A stretch of DNA of 64,000 nt from an uncultured Pelagibacteraceae bacterium (GCA_902617025.1 CACMVB010000001.1:186001-250000), one strand, 5' to 3'. Shown: positions 50,512-59,458, counted from the first letter of the stretch. The notes: generated from the letters alone by a model not told the origin. Program-made: numbers and translations.

Positions 50512-51849
50512 TCAAGATTTTATATGAGCAGAGATCCCTCTACGCATCTTTTCAATTATTTCATCAATATCTTTTTTTTCACAAACAAATGGTGGCGCAA
50601 TAATTAGAGCGTCTCCCGTGGGTTTTATATTTACCCCTGCTTCATAACATTTTTTGTAAACATTAAAACCAGCTTTACCAGGTTTATCACGCATTGAAAT
50701 ATCAATTCCACCTAATAATCCGTAATTTCTTATACTATCTACACAACTCAAATCCTTTAATGAATGTAATCCGTCTTGAAAATATTTAGACAATTTCTTA
50801 ACTCTGTTAAAGATATCTTCCTTTTCAAATATTTTTTGCACAGCAATTGCTGCTGATACTGCCACAGGTATTCCTGAATATGTATATCCATGAAATAATT
50901 CTACTGCTCCATCTGGAGACGCATCCATAACAGATTGATAAATTTTTTCTCTCACGGCAACAACTCCCATTGGAACTATTCCATTAGTTGTTGCTTTTGC
51001 CATAGTAATTATATCAGGCGTTACTCCAAATTCTTGTGCAGCGAAAGCTGATCCAGTTCTTCCCCAACCTGTTACAACTTCATCAAATATTAAAAGTATT
51101 CCGTGCTTATCACAAATTTTTCTTAACTTTTGTAAATAATTTTTAGGGGGAATTAAAGTTCCAGTTGATCCTGCAATAGGTTCAACAATACATGCGGCTA
51201 TGTTTTCACCACCTAATTTTTTAGCAATAACCTCTAAATCATCTGCTAACTCAGATCCTGTATCGGGTTGGCCTTTAACAAACTTATGTTCAGGTAAAAA
51301 AGTGTGTCTCATATGCTCTACACCTGGCATTAAGATATTTTTAAACTCTTTTGAATTATTTGGTATGCCACCTACAGTCAAGGCTCCGATGTTCATGCCA
51401 TGATAACCTCTTTCTCTTCCAACAAATTTAAATCTATTCGATTGACTAATTGACCTAAAGTAAGCTACCGCAATTTTAATTGCTGTCTCTACGGCAGTAG
51501 ATCCACAAATAGTATAAAAAATTCTGTTTAAATCCTCTGGAGTTTTTTGAGCTATCATCGTTGCTAATTCGAAAGATCCACCATAACCTTGTTGAAAAGG
51601 CATTGTGTAATCTAAATTTTCTAATTGATTTTTAATTGCTTCGATAATCTCTTTGCGACCATGACCAAGAGGATTACAATACAATCCAGAACTACCATCA
51701 ATTAAAGTTTTCCTATCATGAGTATGAAGATGAATACCCTCTGCTTTTACTATGATACGAGGGTTTTTCTTAAAGTCTTTATTAGATGAAAATGGCATCC
51801 AATGTTCGTTTAAAGAATTAGGTATTTTTGATTGAAATGAAGTACTCAC
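50512..51849 (-). CDS. Class III aminotransferase, omega-amino acid-pyruvate type
   Basis: This 445-residue PLP enzyme starts LNEHWMPFSSNKDFKKNPRI, like beta-alanine-pyruvate aminotransferases. ICGSTAVETAIKIA (about 113) binds cofactor phosphate, LLIFDEVVTGWGRTG (about 254) holds the PLP Asp, and TMAKATTNGIVPMG (about 284) the Schiff-base Lys. It may transaminate beta-alanine, taurine or related omega-amines. Nearby genes do not fix the substrate. Confidence 0.87.
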   Translation of the reverse strand: MSTSFQSKIPNSLNEHWMPFSSNKDFKKNPRIIVKAEGIHLHTHDRKTLIDGSSGLYCNPLGHGRKEIIEAIKNQLENLDYTMPFQQGYGGSFELATMIAQKTPEDLNRIFYTICGSTAVETAIKIAVAYFRSISQSNRFKFVGRERGYHGMNIGALTVGGIPNNSKEFKNILMPGVEHMRHTFLPEHKFVKGQPDTGSELADDLEVIAKKLGGENIAACIVEPIAGSTGTLIPPKNYLQKLRKICDKHGILLIFDEVVTGWGRTGSAFAAQEFGVTPDIITMAKATTNGIVPMGVVAVREKIYQSVMDASPDGAVELFHGYTYSGIPVAVSAAIAVQKIFEKEDIFNRVKKLSKYFQDGLHSLKDLSCVDSIRNYGLLGGIDISMRDKPGKAGFNVYKKCYEAGVNIKPTGDALIIAPPFVCEKKDIDEIIEKMRRGISAHIKS

Positions 51850-51894
51850 TATTAAATTATAGCAAAGTAATTTTTTGAATGCTATCTAAATATT

Positions 51895-52605
51895 ATGAAA
51901 AAATTAAAAAACTGGGACAACCAAACTTGGTTATCTTCAAAAAATTATATTTTTCAGTTCAATAAATTTTTAAATAAAAGGGTAAGATTTAATAAAAATA
52001 CAAAAATACTTGATATTGGCTGCGGTAGAGCAAATATAATAAGCAGCTTACAAAAAAGGTATAAATTCAGAGAAAAACCAATTGGTCTGGATATTATAAA
52101 AAATAAAGGAATAAAAAAAAATATTATTTTTAAAAAAATAGATGGCTATAATTATTTAAAGATTAAAAATAAAAAATATGATTTAATTTTATTGAAACAA
52201 ACTATTCATTTTTTCTCTTCTTCAAAGCTGAAATCTTTAATAAATATTGCAAAAAAAAGATTGGAAAGTGGAGGAAAAATATTAGTTTTTTCCCTTAAAA
52301 CTAAAAATAATAAAATTCCATGCTTTAAAAAGATGAGACAAAAGCTCGATAATAGTCTTAAGAGAGATGAAAAATTATTTAAGATAATTGATAAAAAATT
52401 AAAAAAAACTAGTGTGACTTATTTCAATTTTAAAGTAAATATTTCAAAACAAAAATATTTAAAGATGGTAAAATCAAGATACATTTCTTGCTTACTTGAT
52501 TTAAAAAATTATGAAATTTCAAAAGGTATCAGTGAGCTTCAATCTAAGTATAAGCATCAAATAAAATTCACTGATACCTTGAAATGTATTTCTTACAAAA
52601 AATAA
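51895..52605 (+). CDS. Class I SAM-dependent methyltransferase
   Basis: The 236-residue protein has TKILDIGCGRANIIS (about 38-52), GLDIIKNKGI and YDLILLKQTIHFFSS (about 95-109), the Methyltransf_11-like core. The rest is very Lys-rich. It resembles small-molecule methyltransferases, with no clear substrate. It is divergent from the aminotransferase by about 45 bases and ends against the GYD gene. Confidence 0.72.
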   Translation: MKKLKNWDNQTWLSSKNYIFQFNKFLNKRVRFNKNTKILDIGCGRANIISSLQKRYKFREKPIGLDIIKNKGIKKNIIFKKIDGYNYLKIKNKKYDLILLKQTIHFFSSSKLKSLINIAKKRLESGGKILVFSLKTKNNKIPCFKKMRQKLDNSLKRDEKLFKIIDKKLKKTSVTYFNFKVNISKQKYLKMVKSRYISCLLDLKNYEISKGISELQSKYKHQIKFTDTLKCISYKK

Positions 52606-52929
52606 TTATTTACCAGGTTCTTTGTAAGAGGATGCCATTTTCTGAGCAGTCTTAGCTATTTCATTTAGATTTACGTCTTCTAAAATTGTAAAATCTGAAA
52701 CAGCACCACTAGAAACAGCAACCATTGCAGCTGCAGCAGCTTGTTCAAAAGTTCCTTCAATCACTGCCATGAAATCATATTTTCCTCTTAGGCCTGAGTA
52801 TTGAGTTACTTTAGCTCCCACAGAAGCAGCAAGTGCAGATGTTGCAGCTTTTCTATCTGTAGACGGATTGCTTACAAACCCTCCGAGACCTTTAGCTGTG
52901 TAACATCCAAGTGTATAAAATTTTGCCAT
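52606..52929 (-). CDS. GYD domain protein (dimeric alpha/beta barrel)
   Basis: The 107-residue protein has the GYD pattern: MAKFYTLGCYTAKGLGGF, YSGLRGKYDFMAVIEGTFEQAAAAAM (about 44-69) and a VSDFTILED ending. GYD proteins adopt a ferredoxin-like fold and usually dimerise. Function is unknown. It is the last of a seven-gene minus-strand cluster and has its own good ribosome site (AAGGGG). Confidence 0.78.
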   Translation of the reverse strand: MAKFYTLGCYTAKGLGGFVSNPSTDRKAATSALAASVGAKVTQYSGLRGKYDFMAVIEGTFEQAAAAAMVAVSSGAVSDFTILEDVNLNEIAKTAQKMASSYKEPGK

Positions 52930-52942
52930 TGTTACCCCTTTC

Positions 52943-53236
52943 CTATTTCTCGATTACAACTGTACCAGAATGAGGATCAGTTACTCCTAAATCTGATGAC
53001 AGTTCTTCTAAAGTGTGCCTAAGCGAATCCAAAAATTCAATCATTTTCGGTCTTGCTTTAGCAATATCATCTTCAGAATTCCATTCACCAATCATAAAAA
53101 ATTCGTTTGGTTTAGTTTCAACGTACTTTGCTGAAATTTGACCGTCGAACTTTGGCCGCTCATCAATTTTTTTTAAATATTCTTCTCTGCTAGATGATTT
53201 TACTTTGCATCTAACAATATTCATAAACTTTGCCAT
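52943..53236 (-). CDS. Antibiotic-monooxygenase-like dimeric barrel protein
   Basis: The 97-residue protein starts MAKFMNIVRCKVKSSSREEYLKKI and has EFFMIGEWNSEDDIAKARPKM (about 45-65), the strand-helix rhythm of ABM/DABB proteins. Such folds bind haem, quinones or aromatic ligands in some members; none of those residues is evident. An AAGGAG site precedes the ATG. It lies 8 bases downstream of the membrane-protein gene and before the GYD gene. Confidence 0.65.
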   Translation of the reverse strand: MAKFMNIVRCKVKSSSREEYLKKIDERPKFDGQISAKYVETKPNEFFMIGEWNSEDDIAKARPKMIEFLDSLRHTLEELSSDLGVTDPHSGTVVIEK

Positions 53237-53244
53237 TTTACTCC

Positions 53245-53661
53245 TTAAACGTAAATTTTATCTGCTAAACCGTAACAAAGAATAGCGCTGATAATAACAA
53301 GAACGAGTGGAGCATATATTCCATCGTTTCTAGTTTTTTTAGTTAAACCTGTTTTATCAATCTTTAATGTATAAAAATTTACAACTAATATCGAAACATT
53401 CATTATAAAAACTAAGTTAAAGAAAGCCCAAGTAGCCTCTACACCGCCTGATCTAATAAAAGCGATATATATTGCCATTAAAACAGTAGCAATCATGAAT
53501 GAGCCTGCAAATCTCGTAATCAAGGTAGCAGTTTTATCTACCCCTCTGCCTTTTAGAAATTTTTTCGTATCAAAGACTAATTGATAAGCGTAGCTACCAA
53601 CTATAATAAAATGTGCTAAGTAAATTATTAAATAAAATGCGTTTCCAAATTTATCGATCAT
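53245..53661 (-). CDS. Four-span membrane protein of the small-barrel cluster
   Basis: From the ATG at 53661 the protein is 138 residues, with hydrophobic segments near residues 8-26, 48-67, 75-95 and 115-135. I recognise no family. An upstream frame start inside the previous gene would remove the clear MIDKFGNAFYLI beginning and is less likely. It lies among five small soluble proteins and may anchor a complex or transport their ligand; this is speculation. Confidence 0.6.
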   Translation of the reverse strand: MIDKFGNAFYLIIYLAHFIIVGSYAYQLVFDTKKFLKGRGVDKTATLITRFAGSFMIATVLMAIYIAFIRSGGVEATWAFFNLVFIMNVSILVVNFYTLKIDKTGLTKKTRNDGIYAPLVLVIISAILCYGLADKIYV

Positions 53662-53668
53662 AAATATC

Positions 53669-53956
53669 CTATGCGTTATAGTCCATGACTTGATCTGTGC
53701 ACTCAACAAACTTATGAGGAGTAAAAAAATCATTCATTTGACCTAGTTGATTAATAATTGCTTGCTCATCTTTTCCTTTCCACCAACAATACATTTCCAT
53801 TGTATCTCCTGGCGTGTTCCAAGTCATTTGACAAGCTGCATTGTCACTTTTCATGCTCTTAACAATGTCCTCCATCTTCATAGAAGCCACTGTATCAGTA
53901 AATTTTTTTTTCATTTCAGCAGATTTAAAAGTATGCGTTACCATATAGTTTTTCAT
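53669..53956 (-). CDS. Small ferredoxin-fold-like protein A, unknown function
   Basis: The 95-residue protein starts MKNYMVTHTFKSAEMKKKF and has a central DTMEMYCWWKGKDEQAI segment. The strand-helix-strand order resembles dimeric alpha/beta-barrel proteins. Three Cys residues and a tight Trp pair are notable. A perfect AAGGAGG ribosome site precedes its ATG, so it should be well expressed. No family name is assigned. Confidence 0.58.
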   Translation of the reverse strand: MKNYMVTHTFKSAEMKKKFTDTVASMKMEDIVKSMKSDNAACQMTWNTPGDTMEMYCWWKGKDEQAIINQLGQMNDFFTPHKFVECTDQVMDYNA

Positions 53957-53966
53957 TTTTCCTCCT

Positions 53967-54257
53967 TTATAGATTTATTTTTGATAGCTCATATAACTGA
54001 GCACTATCTACACATTCTGCATAAATCGCTTTAGCTGTAGGATTGTTCCCAGTTACAAACTCTTTCATCCCAGCTTCGTTATGAACATTAACTTTAAATA
54101 ACATTCCACTTTTATCAGGAATCATAGCCCCGACGGTTTTTTCTGGGTAAGCAACACTCTTTCTAACGCCCATACCTTCATCTGATTGCATCCAGCTAGT
54201 AAAAGTTTCTAATTTGCCCTCTTTAAATTTAAGATGTACTAACATTTCTTTTTCCAT
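53967..54257 (-). CDS. Small ferredoxin-fold-like protein B, unknown function
   Basis: This 96-residue protein starts MEKEMLVHLKFKEGKLETFTSW and has a GMLFKVNVHNEAGMKEFV segment, again strand-helix-strand. The predicted size and rhythm match dimeric barrels. One Cys (about 83) and no catalytic motif are visible. An AAGGA ribosome site lies upstream, with 10 bases to the next gene. Confidence 0.55.
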   Translation of the reverse strand: MEKEMLVHLKFKEGKLETFTSWMQSDEGMGVRKSVAYPEKTVGAMIPDKSGMLFKVNVHNEAGMKEFVTGNNPTAKAIYAECVDSAQLYELSKINL

Positions 54258-54272
54258 TTTTTTTCCTTTTAT

Positions 54273-54560
54273 TTAAATTCCTTTAATTATTATTCCATTA
54301 GCTACTGAGTTTGCTAATCGAATTGGTTTTACTGGTTTATATTCTTTAGAGTCGTACCACTCTAAAGCTTTTTCATAAGTTGGAAATTTAATTACTACCG
54401 TTCTAGGATATTTCCACTCACCATCTATGACTTTGTACTCCCCAGCACGTACAAGGTATTCACCTCCAAATTTTTGGACTGTTGGAACCACTTTTCCAAC
54501 GTACTCTTTGTAAGCTTCAGGGTTTTTGACGTCTATATTAGCAATTACGTATCCACTCAT
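54273..54560 (-). CDS. DUF1330 family protein
   Basis: The 95-residue protein has the DUF1330 pattern: YVIANIDVKNPEAYKEYVGKV (about 4-24), GGEYLVRAGEYKVIDGEW and TVVIKFPTYEKALEWYDSKEY (about 55-75). It is a dimeric alpha/beta barrel of unknown role. It overlaps nothing but lies 2 bases after the exported-protein gene, so both are read together. Confidence 0.82.
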   Translation of the reverse strand: MSGYVIANIDVKNPEAYKEYVGKVVPTVQKFGGEYLVRAGEYKVIDGEWKYPRTVVIKFPTYEKALEWYDSKEYKPVKPIRLANSVANGIIIKGI

Positions 54561-54562
54561 GT

Positions 54563-54946
54563 TTACCCTGCGTAAATTGTTCTGGATAGTTTCTCAATTT
54601 TTTCTTCTGAACCTTTAATTTGCTTATATATAAATTTATTACACTCAGAATTTTTAGATTTATTAAAAGGCTTGCCATAAACTTTATCAACGTAAACATT
54701 CATGCCTTTATTCATTTCATTTTCTTTTACGCCTTCAGACGCAAGATACTCCCTAATTACTTTTACCGAAGCTAAAGCTAATTCCATATTTTTAACTTCA
54801 ATAGTTTCTGCAGGTAAAACAGCTGTAGCGCTGTAGTGTCCTAAACACTCTATTGTTTTTTCTTTTTGAGCTTTTGTTATATGTCCCGCAGCTATCGCTG
54901 AGCCCATAAATAATAGAGTTGCAATTAAAATAAATTTAAATTTCAT
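54563..54946 (-). CDS. Exported protein, first gene of the small-barrel cluster
   Basis: The 127-residue precursor has a signal peptide (MKFKFILIATLLFMGSAIAA) with cleavage near residue 20. The mature part is helical and charged, with two Cys residues (TIECLGHY, and NSECNKF) that may form a disulfide in the periplasm. I recognise no family. It is the first gene of the minus-strand cluster and has an 86-base region upstream that probably holds the promoter. Confidence 0.6.
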   Translation of the reverse strand: MKFKFILIATLLFMGSAIAAGHITKAQKEKTIECLGHYSATAVLPAETIEVKNMELALASVKVIREYLASEGVKENEMNKGMNVYVDKVYGKPFNKSKNSECNKFIYKQIKGSEEKIEKLSRTIYAG

Positions 54947-55032
54947 AATTAAATCTTAATTAAAATTTTAATAGTTTAACTATGTTTAAATTTAATTACA
55001 GGTATGCAAATTGTCTACAACTTGAAGATGAT

Positions 55033-55794
55033 TTATTTCCAATTAGGCTTTGTTTTACTAAGAAAACTTTTTATTCCAATTTTTTTATTATCGCTATCAA
55101 GCAATTTATAAAATTCCTGTCTCTCTTTTTTAAGTGATTTTTTTAAATTTTCTTCTAAGTTAACTAAATTTTTAATAATTTGAAGTGACTTTTTTGGCTT
55201 AGATGAAATTTTATTTAAAAAGTTTAAAGTAAATTCTTTAAAATTTTCTTTGGGAATAATTTGTGAAACAATTCCATACCTCATTGCAGTTTCAGCATCA
55301 ATAATTTCACCCGACATTGCTAAATATTTTACATTTTGATTTGAAGTAAATTTTTTTGTTTTTTGTGTACCACCAATACCCGGAATTAATCCTAAATTAA
55401 TTTCAGGCAAACCAAATTTCGCTTCGGAGCTTGCAATGATTAAATCACTTGAGAGAGCAAGCTCAAAACCACCTCCTAATGCATAGCCCTCGACAAATGA
55501 GATAATTGGGATATCGATTTTTTGTAAATCATCAACTTTAGAAAAAAGTTTTTGTTTTTTTGCTTTTTTTGAGTCAAGTTTTTCAATTTCTTTAATATCG
55601 GCTCCAGGCGAAAAAAACTTTGGACCTCCAATTAAACCAATGCATTTTATCTCTTTTGATTTATTCAAATTTTTGGTTGCATCACCAATTTCATTAAGCG
55701 TTTTTTGATCTAAACTATTATTTTTATTGTTAGCAATTTCGATAATTGCGTAATTTTCTCGCTTTTCTACTTTAATATTTTTATAGTTCATCAA
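55033..55794 (-). CDS. Enoyl-CoA hydratase/isomerase-family protein
   Basis: The 253-residue crotonase has the oxyanion-hole segments KFFSPGADIKEI (about 58-69) and GYALGGGFELALSSDL (about 104-119), and FGLPEINLGLIPGIGG (about 127-142) with a catalytic Glu. It probably hydrates enoyl-CoA in fatty or amino acid degradation. Members vary in reaction. No fatty-acid partners are adjacent. Confidence 0.85.
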   Translation of the reverse strand: MMNYKNIKVEKRENYAIIEIANNKNNSLDQKTLNEIGDATKNLNKSKEIKCIGLIGGPKFFSPGADIKEIEKLDSKKAKKQKLFSKVDDLQKIDIPIISFVEGYALGGGFELALSSDLIIASSEAKFGLPEINLGLIPGIGGTQKTKKFTSNQNVKYLAMSGEIIDAETAMRYGIVSQIIPKENFKEFTLNFLNKISSKPKKSLQIIKNLVNLEENLKKSLKKERQEFYKLLDSDNKKIGIKSFLSKTKPNWK

Positions 55795-55816
55795 TTAATA
55801 AGATATAAATTTCATT

Positions 55817-56389
55817 ATGACAGAGCAACTAATTATATTGATAGAAATCATCCTTATTGACTTGGTCTTAGCAGGAGATAATGCAATTATTATTGGTATG
55901 GTTGCTTCAAAATTCGAAGATTCAAATAGAAAGAGAATAATTTTCTGGGGCATTGGTGGAGCTGTTATTTTGAGAATTCTTTTTACTTTTATTACAGCTT
56001 ATTTATTGCAAATCTCAGGTTTAAGATTAATTGGTGGAATTTTATTACTTTATATCTGCTACAAACTTTACAGAGATGTAATTCAAAATAAAATTGAAGA
56101 AAAAAATATCGAAGTTGACAACTCAAATCTTAAAAAAGCAATTTTTACAGTAATTCTTGCAGATGTAACAATGAGTTTAGACAACGTTTTAGGTGTAGCT
56201 GGCGCAGCTGGAGATCATTATACTCTCCTTGCTTTCGGCTTAGGTCTATCAATATTATTAATGGCTTTTGCAGCTAATTATACTGCAAAACTTATAAAAA
56301 AATATTCTTGGATTAGTTGGGTTGGGTTAATTGCAATTCTTTTTGTAGCTGTTCAATTGATATATGAAGATTTACGAATTTTATTATGA
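55817..56389 (+). CDS. TerC-family membrane protein (YjbE-like)
   Basis: The 190-residue protein has about six hydrophobic segments. Two Asp-bearing motifs, DLVLAGDNAIIIG (about 16-28) and ADVTMSLDNVLGVAG (about 116-130), are the family marks and may bind a metal. YjbE-like proteins are linked to manganese or other metal export. Substrate is inferred. It overlaps the M23 peptidase gene by 4 bases. Confidence 0.85.
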   Translation: MTEQLIILIEIILIDLVLAGDNAIIIGMVASKFEDSNRKRIIFWGIGGAVILRILFTFITAYLLQISGLRLIGGILLLYICYKLYRDVIQNKIEEKNIEVDNSNLKKAIFTVILADVTMSLDNVLGVAGAAGDHYTLLAFGLGLSILLMAFAANYTAKLIKKYSWISWVGLIAILFVAVQLIYEDLRILL

Positions 56390-57174
56390 TTAAATTTATA
56401 ATATTTTTTTTATTAATATTTAATATTTCTCACGCGGTTGAATTTTTAGGGAATTTCAAACAAGGTTCTTTTATCTTAGGAAAGACAGATCCTAATTCAA
56501 AAGTATTTATTGATGAAAGAAAGGTAAGAGTTTCAAATGATGGTTATTTTGCTTTTGGTTTAGATAGAGATAGAAAAAATAATGTCTTAATAAAAATAAT
56601 AAATAAAAGAGAAACTAAATTAATTGAAAAAAAAGTTTTTAAAAGAAAATATAAAATACAAAGAATTGATGGTCTTCCTCCAAAACAGGTAACACCTCCA
56701 CCAGAAGTTTATGAGAGAATTAAAAAAGATAATATTTTAATTGGAAAAGCTAGAGCAATTGATAGTAAGTTAATTTTTTTTAAAGATAAATTTATCTATC
56801 CTATCGATAAATATATCGTGACTGGCGTTTATGGTAGTCAAAGGATTTTAAATGGTAAGCCAAGAAGACCTCATTACGGAATAGACTTTCATGCTCCAGA
56901 GGGAACGCCAGTTAAGTCAATGATGGATGGAGTAGTTACATTAGTAGAAAGTGACATGTATTTTACTGGAGGAACAATTATTTTTGATCATGGTCATGGT
57001 ATTAGTACACTATACATGCATATGAAAGATATAAATGTTAAAAAAGGACAAAAAGTAAAAAAGGGAGAAATAGTTGGAACGCTTGGTCAAAGTGGAAGAG
57101 CGACAGGTCCACATCTAGATATTCGTCTTAATTGGTTTGAAATTAAATTAGATCCAATGACTATTTTAAATTAA
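56386..57174 (+). CDS. M23 metallopeptidase (LytM-like), Asp in place of last His
   Basis: The 262-residue exported protein starts with a hydrophobic signal (IIFFLLIFNISHA). The LytM-like domain is C-terminal: HYGIDFHAPEGT (about 163-174) gives H-x3-D, and LYMHMKD (about 205) a further His. The end block reads GPHLDIRLNW, where most members have HLH, so the last His is Asp. It may cleave or bind peptidoglycan cross-links in the periplasm. The start overlaps the TerC gene; a TauE gene follows after 4 bases. Confidence 0.82.
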   Translation: MIKFIIFFLLIFNISHAVEFLGNFKQGSFILGKTDPNSKVFIDERKVRVSNDGYFAFGLDRDRKNNVLIKIINKRETKLIEKKVFKRKYKIQRIDGLPPKQVTPPPEVYERIKKDNILIGKARAIDSKLIFFKDKFIYPIDKYIVTGVYGSQRILNGKPRRPHYGIDFHAPEGTPVKSMMDGVVTLVESDMYFTGGTIIFDHGHGISTLYMHMKDINVKKGQKVKKGEIVGTLGQSGRATGPHLDIRLNWFEIKLDPMTILN

Positions 57175-57178
57175 TTGT

Positions 57179-57928
57179 ATGTTAACTGCTATAGATTTAT
57201 CATTTTTCGAATTCATATTTTTTTGTGGAATTATCTTATTTGCCTCAACTGTAAGAGGTTTTAGTGGGTTTGGTTTTTCTGCCTCAAGTGTTTCTTTATT
57301 ATCTTTTATTCTTCCACCAAAAGAAATCGTTCCTATCATTTTGTTATTAGAGATTATTGCTAGTTTTTTTATGATACCAAGTATTTGGAAAAAAATTAAT
57401 TGGAAATTTGTTCTTTATTTGCTTGTAGGTGTATCTATTGGAACACCGTTTGGTATTCATTTATTATCAATATTAGAACCAAAAATTACTCATTTAATAA
57501 TTTCAATTACTGTTCTTTTGTTTGCAGTTTTATTATTACGCGGATATAAGAATAAAAAGCTAAATCATAATATTTCAAAATTTTTTGTAGGTGCTACTGC
57601 AGGAACTGTTAATGGTTTTGGAACTTTAGCTGGATTGCCAATTGCATTATATTTTCTAATTATTGCTGCTGAACCTGCAGTTATTAGGGCATCTCTTGCA
57701 GCTCTTTTTTTTTTCACAGATTTGTATGCACTGTTGCTAGCTTATCTAAGTGATATTTTAAGTAATACAGTAATTTATAGAACATTACCTTTAATTTTAA
57801 TTGTCCCGTTTGGTGTTTCAATCGGAACAAAATTATTCACAGGAAGCACCAAAGAAAATTACAAAAAATATGTTCTTTATTTTTTAATTGTGGTCTCAAT
57901 TTTTGGACTTATAAGAGCTTTTATTTGA
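57179..57928 (+). CDS. TauE/SafE-family transporter, 249 residues
   Basis: The protein has about eight hydrophobic segments. RGFSGFGFSASSVSLLSFI (about 24-42) replaces the usual Gly-rich signature of the first half, and GATAGTVNGFGTLAGLPIAL (about 137-156) marks the second half. It probably moves an organic or sulfur-containing anion. It is convergent with another family member and overlaps it by 8 bases. Confidence 0.8.
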   Translation: MLTAIDLSFFEFIFFCGIILFASTVRGFSGFGFSASSVSLLSFILPPKEIVPIILLLEIIASFFMIPSIWKKINWKFVLYLLVGVSIGTPFGIHLLSILEPKITHLIISITVLLFAVLLLRGYKNKKLNHNISKFFVGATAGTVNGFGTLAGLPIALYFLIIAAEPAVIRASLAALFFFTDLYALLLAYLSDILSNTVIYRTLPLILIVPFGVSIGTKLFTGSTKENYKKYVLYFLIVVSIFGLIRAFI

Positions 57929-59003
57929 TAACAAATATATGCTTATAATTACTTAATAATTTTCTTCCCCCTGCACCTATCGCTCCCAAAGTTATTGCCA
58001 AGAGTATTGCTAATGATCCATAAAGAAGTGGGTTATTATCAGATAGTTTTGATATAAATTTTGAAAAAAAATTAAGATTTTCATAATTTACCACTTCAAC
58101 ACTTTTTAATTGTTTCACTCCCTCATAAAAAAATGTGTCGTAGGCTATTGCAATGGCTACAGTGCATAATAACATTGCAAATAATGTTTTTAAATGAGAG
58201 CTGTCTAAGTATTGACCTACTTTTTGGCCAACTTGAACCCCGATAATAGAGCCTACTACTAAAACTATAACTAATATTAAATCAATCGAACCATAATTAA
58301 ATGCATGTAAAACTGTAACTAAAGCGCTTATAAAAACTGTAACAAATAGAGAAGTTCCTGGAATTAATTTCACTGGCATTCCAATTAGATAAATCATTGC
58401 CGGAACCATTAAAAAGGCTCCTCCAACTCCAATCAAAGCAGCAATAAAACCTACTATAACTCCGAGGATAATAGGAGTAAAAGCACTTTCATATAGTCTA
58501 GACTTTGGAAAACGAAGCTTAAATGGAAGGCCATGTATCCAATAATGAGTATGAAGCTTTTGCTTTAAAATTAATTTTTTTCTTGCCCTGTCAATTTCTT
58601 TAGCTCCTTCGATAAGCATCAATGTGCCGATAATAGCAAGAAGATACATATACGATAATGAGATAATTAAACTTAATTTTCCAATCTCTTTAAAAAAAGT
58701 AAAAGTAATCATTCCCAAAATAGTTCCTACGATCCCTCCAATTATTATCATCATACCCATTTTATAATCCAAAGTATTCTTGAACCAGTGAGTTATTGAA
58801 CCAGACACAGAAGTAGCTAAAATATTATTAATTTCATTTGGTACTGCATACGTTGGTGGAATGCCTAGAAAAATTAAGAATGGAGTCATTAAAAATCCCC
58901 CTCCAACACCAAAAAGTCCAGATAATACACCAACACCAAAGCTTAAAAATAAGATAAAAATTATGTCAATATGAACTTGAACAATCGGAAGATAAATTTC
59001 CAT
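57921..59003 (-). CDS. TauE/SafE-family transporter, 360 residues
   Basis: This longer member has GLFGVGGGFLMTPFLIFLG (about 29-47) and GFIAALIGVGGAFLMVPAMI (about 185-204), the paired signatures. A polar insert (residues 125-165, rich in Lys and Arg) and a C-terminal extra span (about 335-350) account for the extra length. Function is inferred from family only. Confidence 0.85.
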   Translation of the reverse strand: MEIYLPIVQVHIDIIFILFLSFGVGVLSGLFGVGGGFLMTPFLIFLGIPPTYAVPNEINNILATSVSGSITHWFKNTLDYKMGMMIIIGGIVGTILGMITFTFFKEIGKLSLIISLSYMYLLAIIGTLMLIEGAKEIDRARKKLILKQKLHTHYWIHGLPFKLRFPKSRLYESAFTPIILGVIVGFIAALIGVGGAFLMVPAMIYLIGMPVKLIPGTSLFVTVFISALVTVLHAFNYGSIDLILVIVLVVGSIIGVQVGQKVGQYLDSSHLKTLFAMLLCTVAIAIAYDTFFYEGVKQLKSVEVVNYENLNFFSKFISKLSDNNPLLYGSLAILLAITLGAIGAGGRKLLSNYKHIFVIK

Positions 59004-59055
59004 ATCTTGAAAGCAGGTTATCCCCTAAATTTGATTTGTCAAATCAGAAAGAGTA

Positions 59056-59436
59056 TTATTTGAGTTTACCCTCTTTTCTCATCTGTTCTCGAATTTTTGT
59101 AGCAGAAATTTCTTGTGTTTTTTTGTCTAAAACTACCTCTTCAATTTTATAACCTACTCCTCTTCCATAGCAAATATTGGTAATATTTGGCACTAAAGTT
59201 ATTTTAATCCTGTTTTTAAAATCTTTTAAAGCTACAAGTATATTTGCTTTAACTGTTTCAAAATCAAATGGATTATCACCTACCCCTTGTACATCTCTAA
59301 CCATGATATTTACTTGCCCTGTTTTCTTTAAGATTTCCTCAAAAAGTTTTTGATGACCCTCATGCCATGGCTGCCAACGTCCCAACATTTGAGCTGTAGG
59401 ATGTTTGTTGTCCCAAACGTGATTATCGTTTTTCAT
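59056..59436 (-). CDS. Small nucleotidyltransferase, cytidylyltransferase-like
   Basis: The 126-residue protein has MLGRWQPWHEGHQKLFEEI (about 17-35), whose HEGH is the H-x-G-H motif of nucleotidyltransferases. Near the end is EISATKIREQM, the I-S-x-T-x-I-R block. Family members add a nucleotide to phosphate-bearing substrates such as NMN, pantetheine phosphate or glycerol phosphate. The substrate is unknown. It follows the CADD-like gene by 22 bases. Confidence 0.78.
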   Translation of the reverse strand: MKNDNHVWDNKHPTAQMLGRWQPWHEGHQKLFEEILKKTGQVNIMVRDVQGVGDNPFDFETVKANILVALKDFKNRIKITLVPNITNICYGRGVGYKIEEVVLDKKTQEISATKIREQMRKEGKLK

Positions 59437-59458
59437 TAGTAATTAATTTAATTATTCT

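Noticed and set aside
53662-53733. Upstream extension of the four-span membrane protein
   Set aside because: It overlaps the preceding gene by more than 60 bases, whereas the ATG at 53661 gives a clean start beside that gene's stop.
53747-54034. 95-codon plus-strand frame across two small barrel genes
   Set aside because: It is His/Phe/Ser-rich, antisense to two genes with strong ribosome sites and consistent operon spacing.
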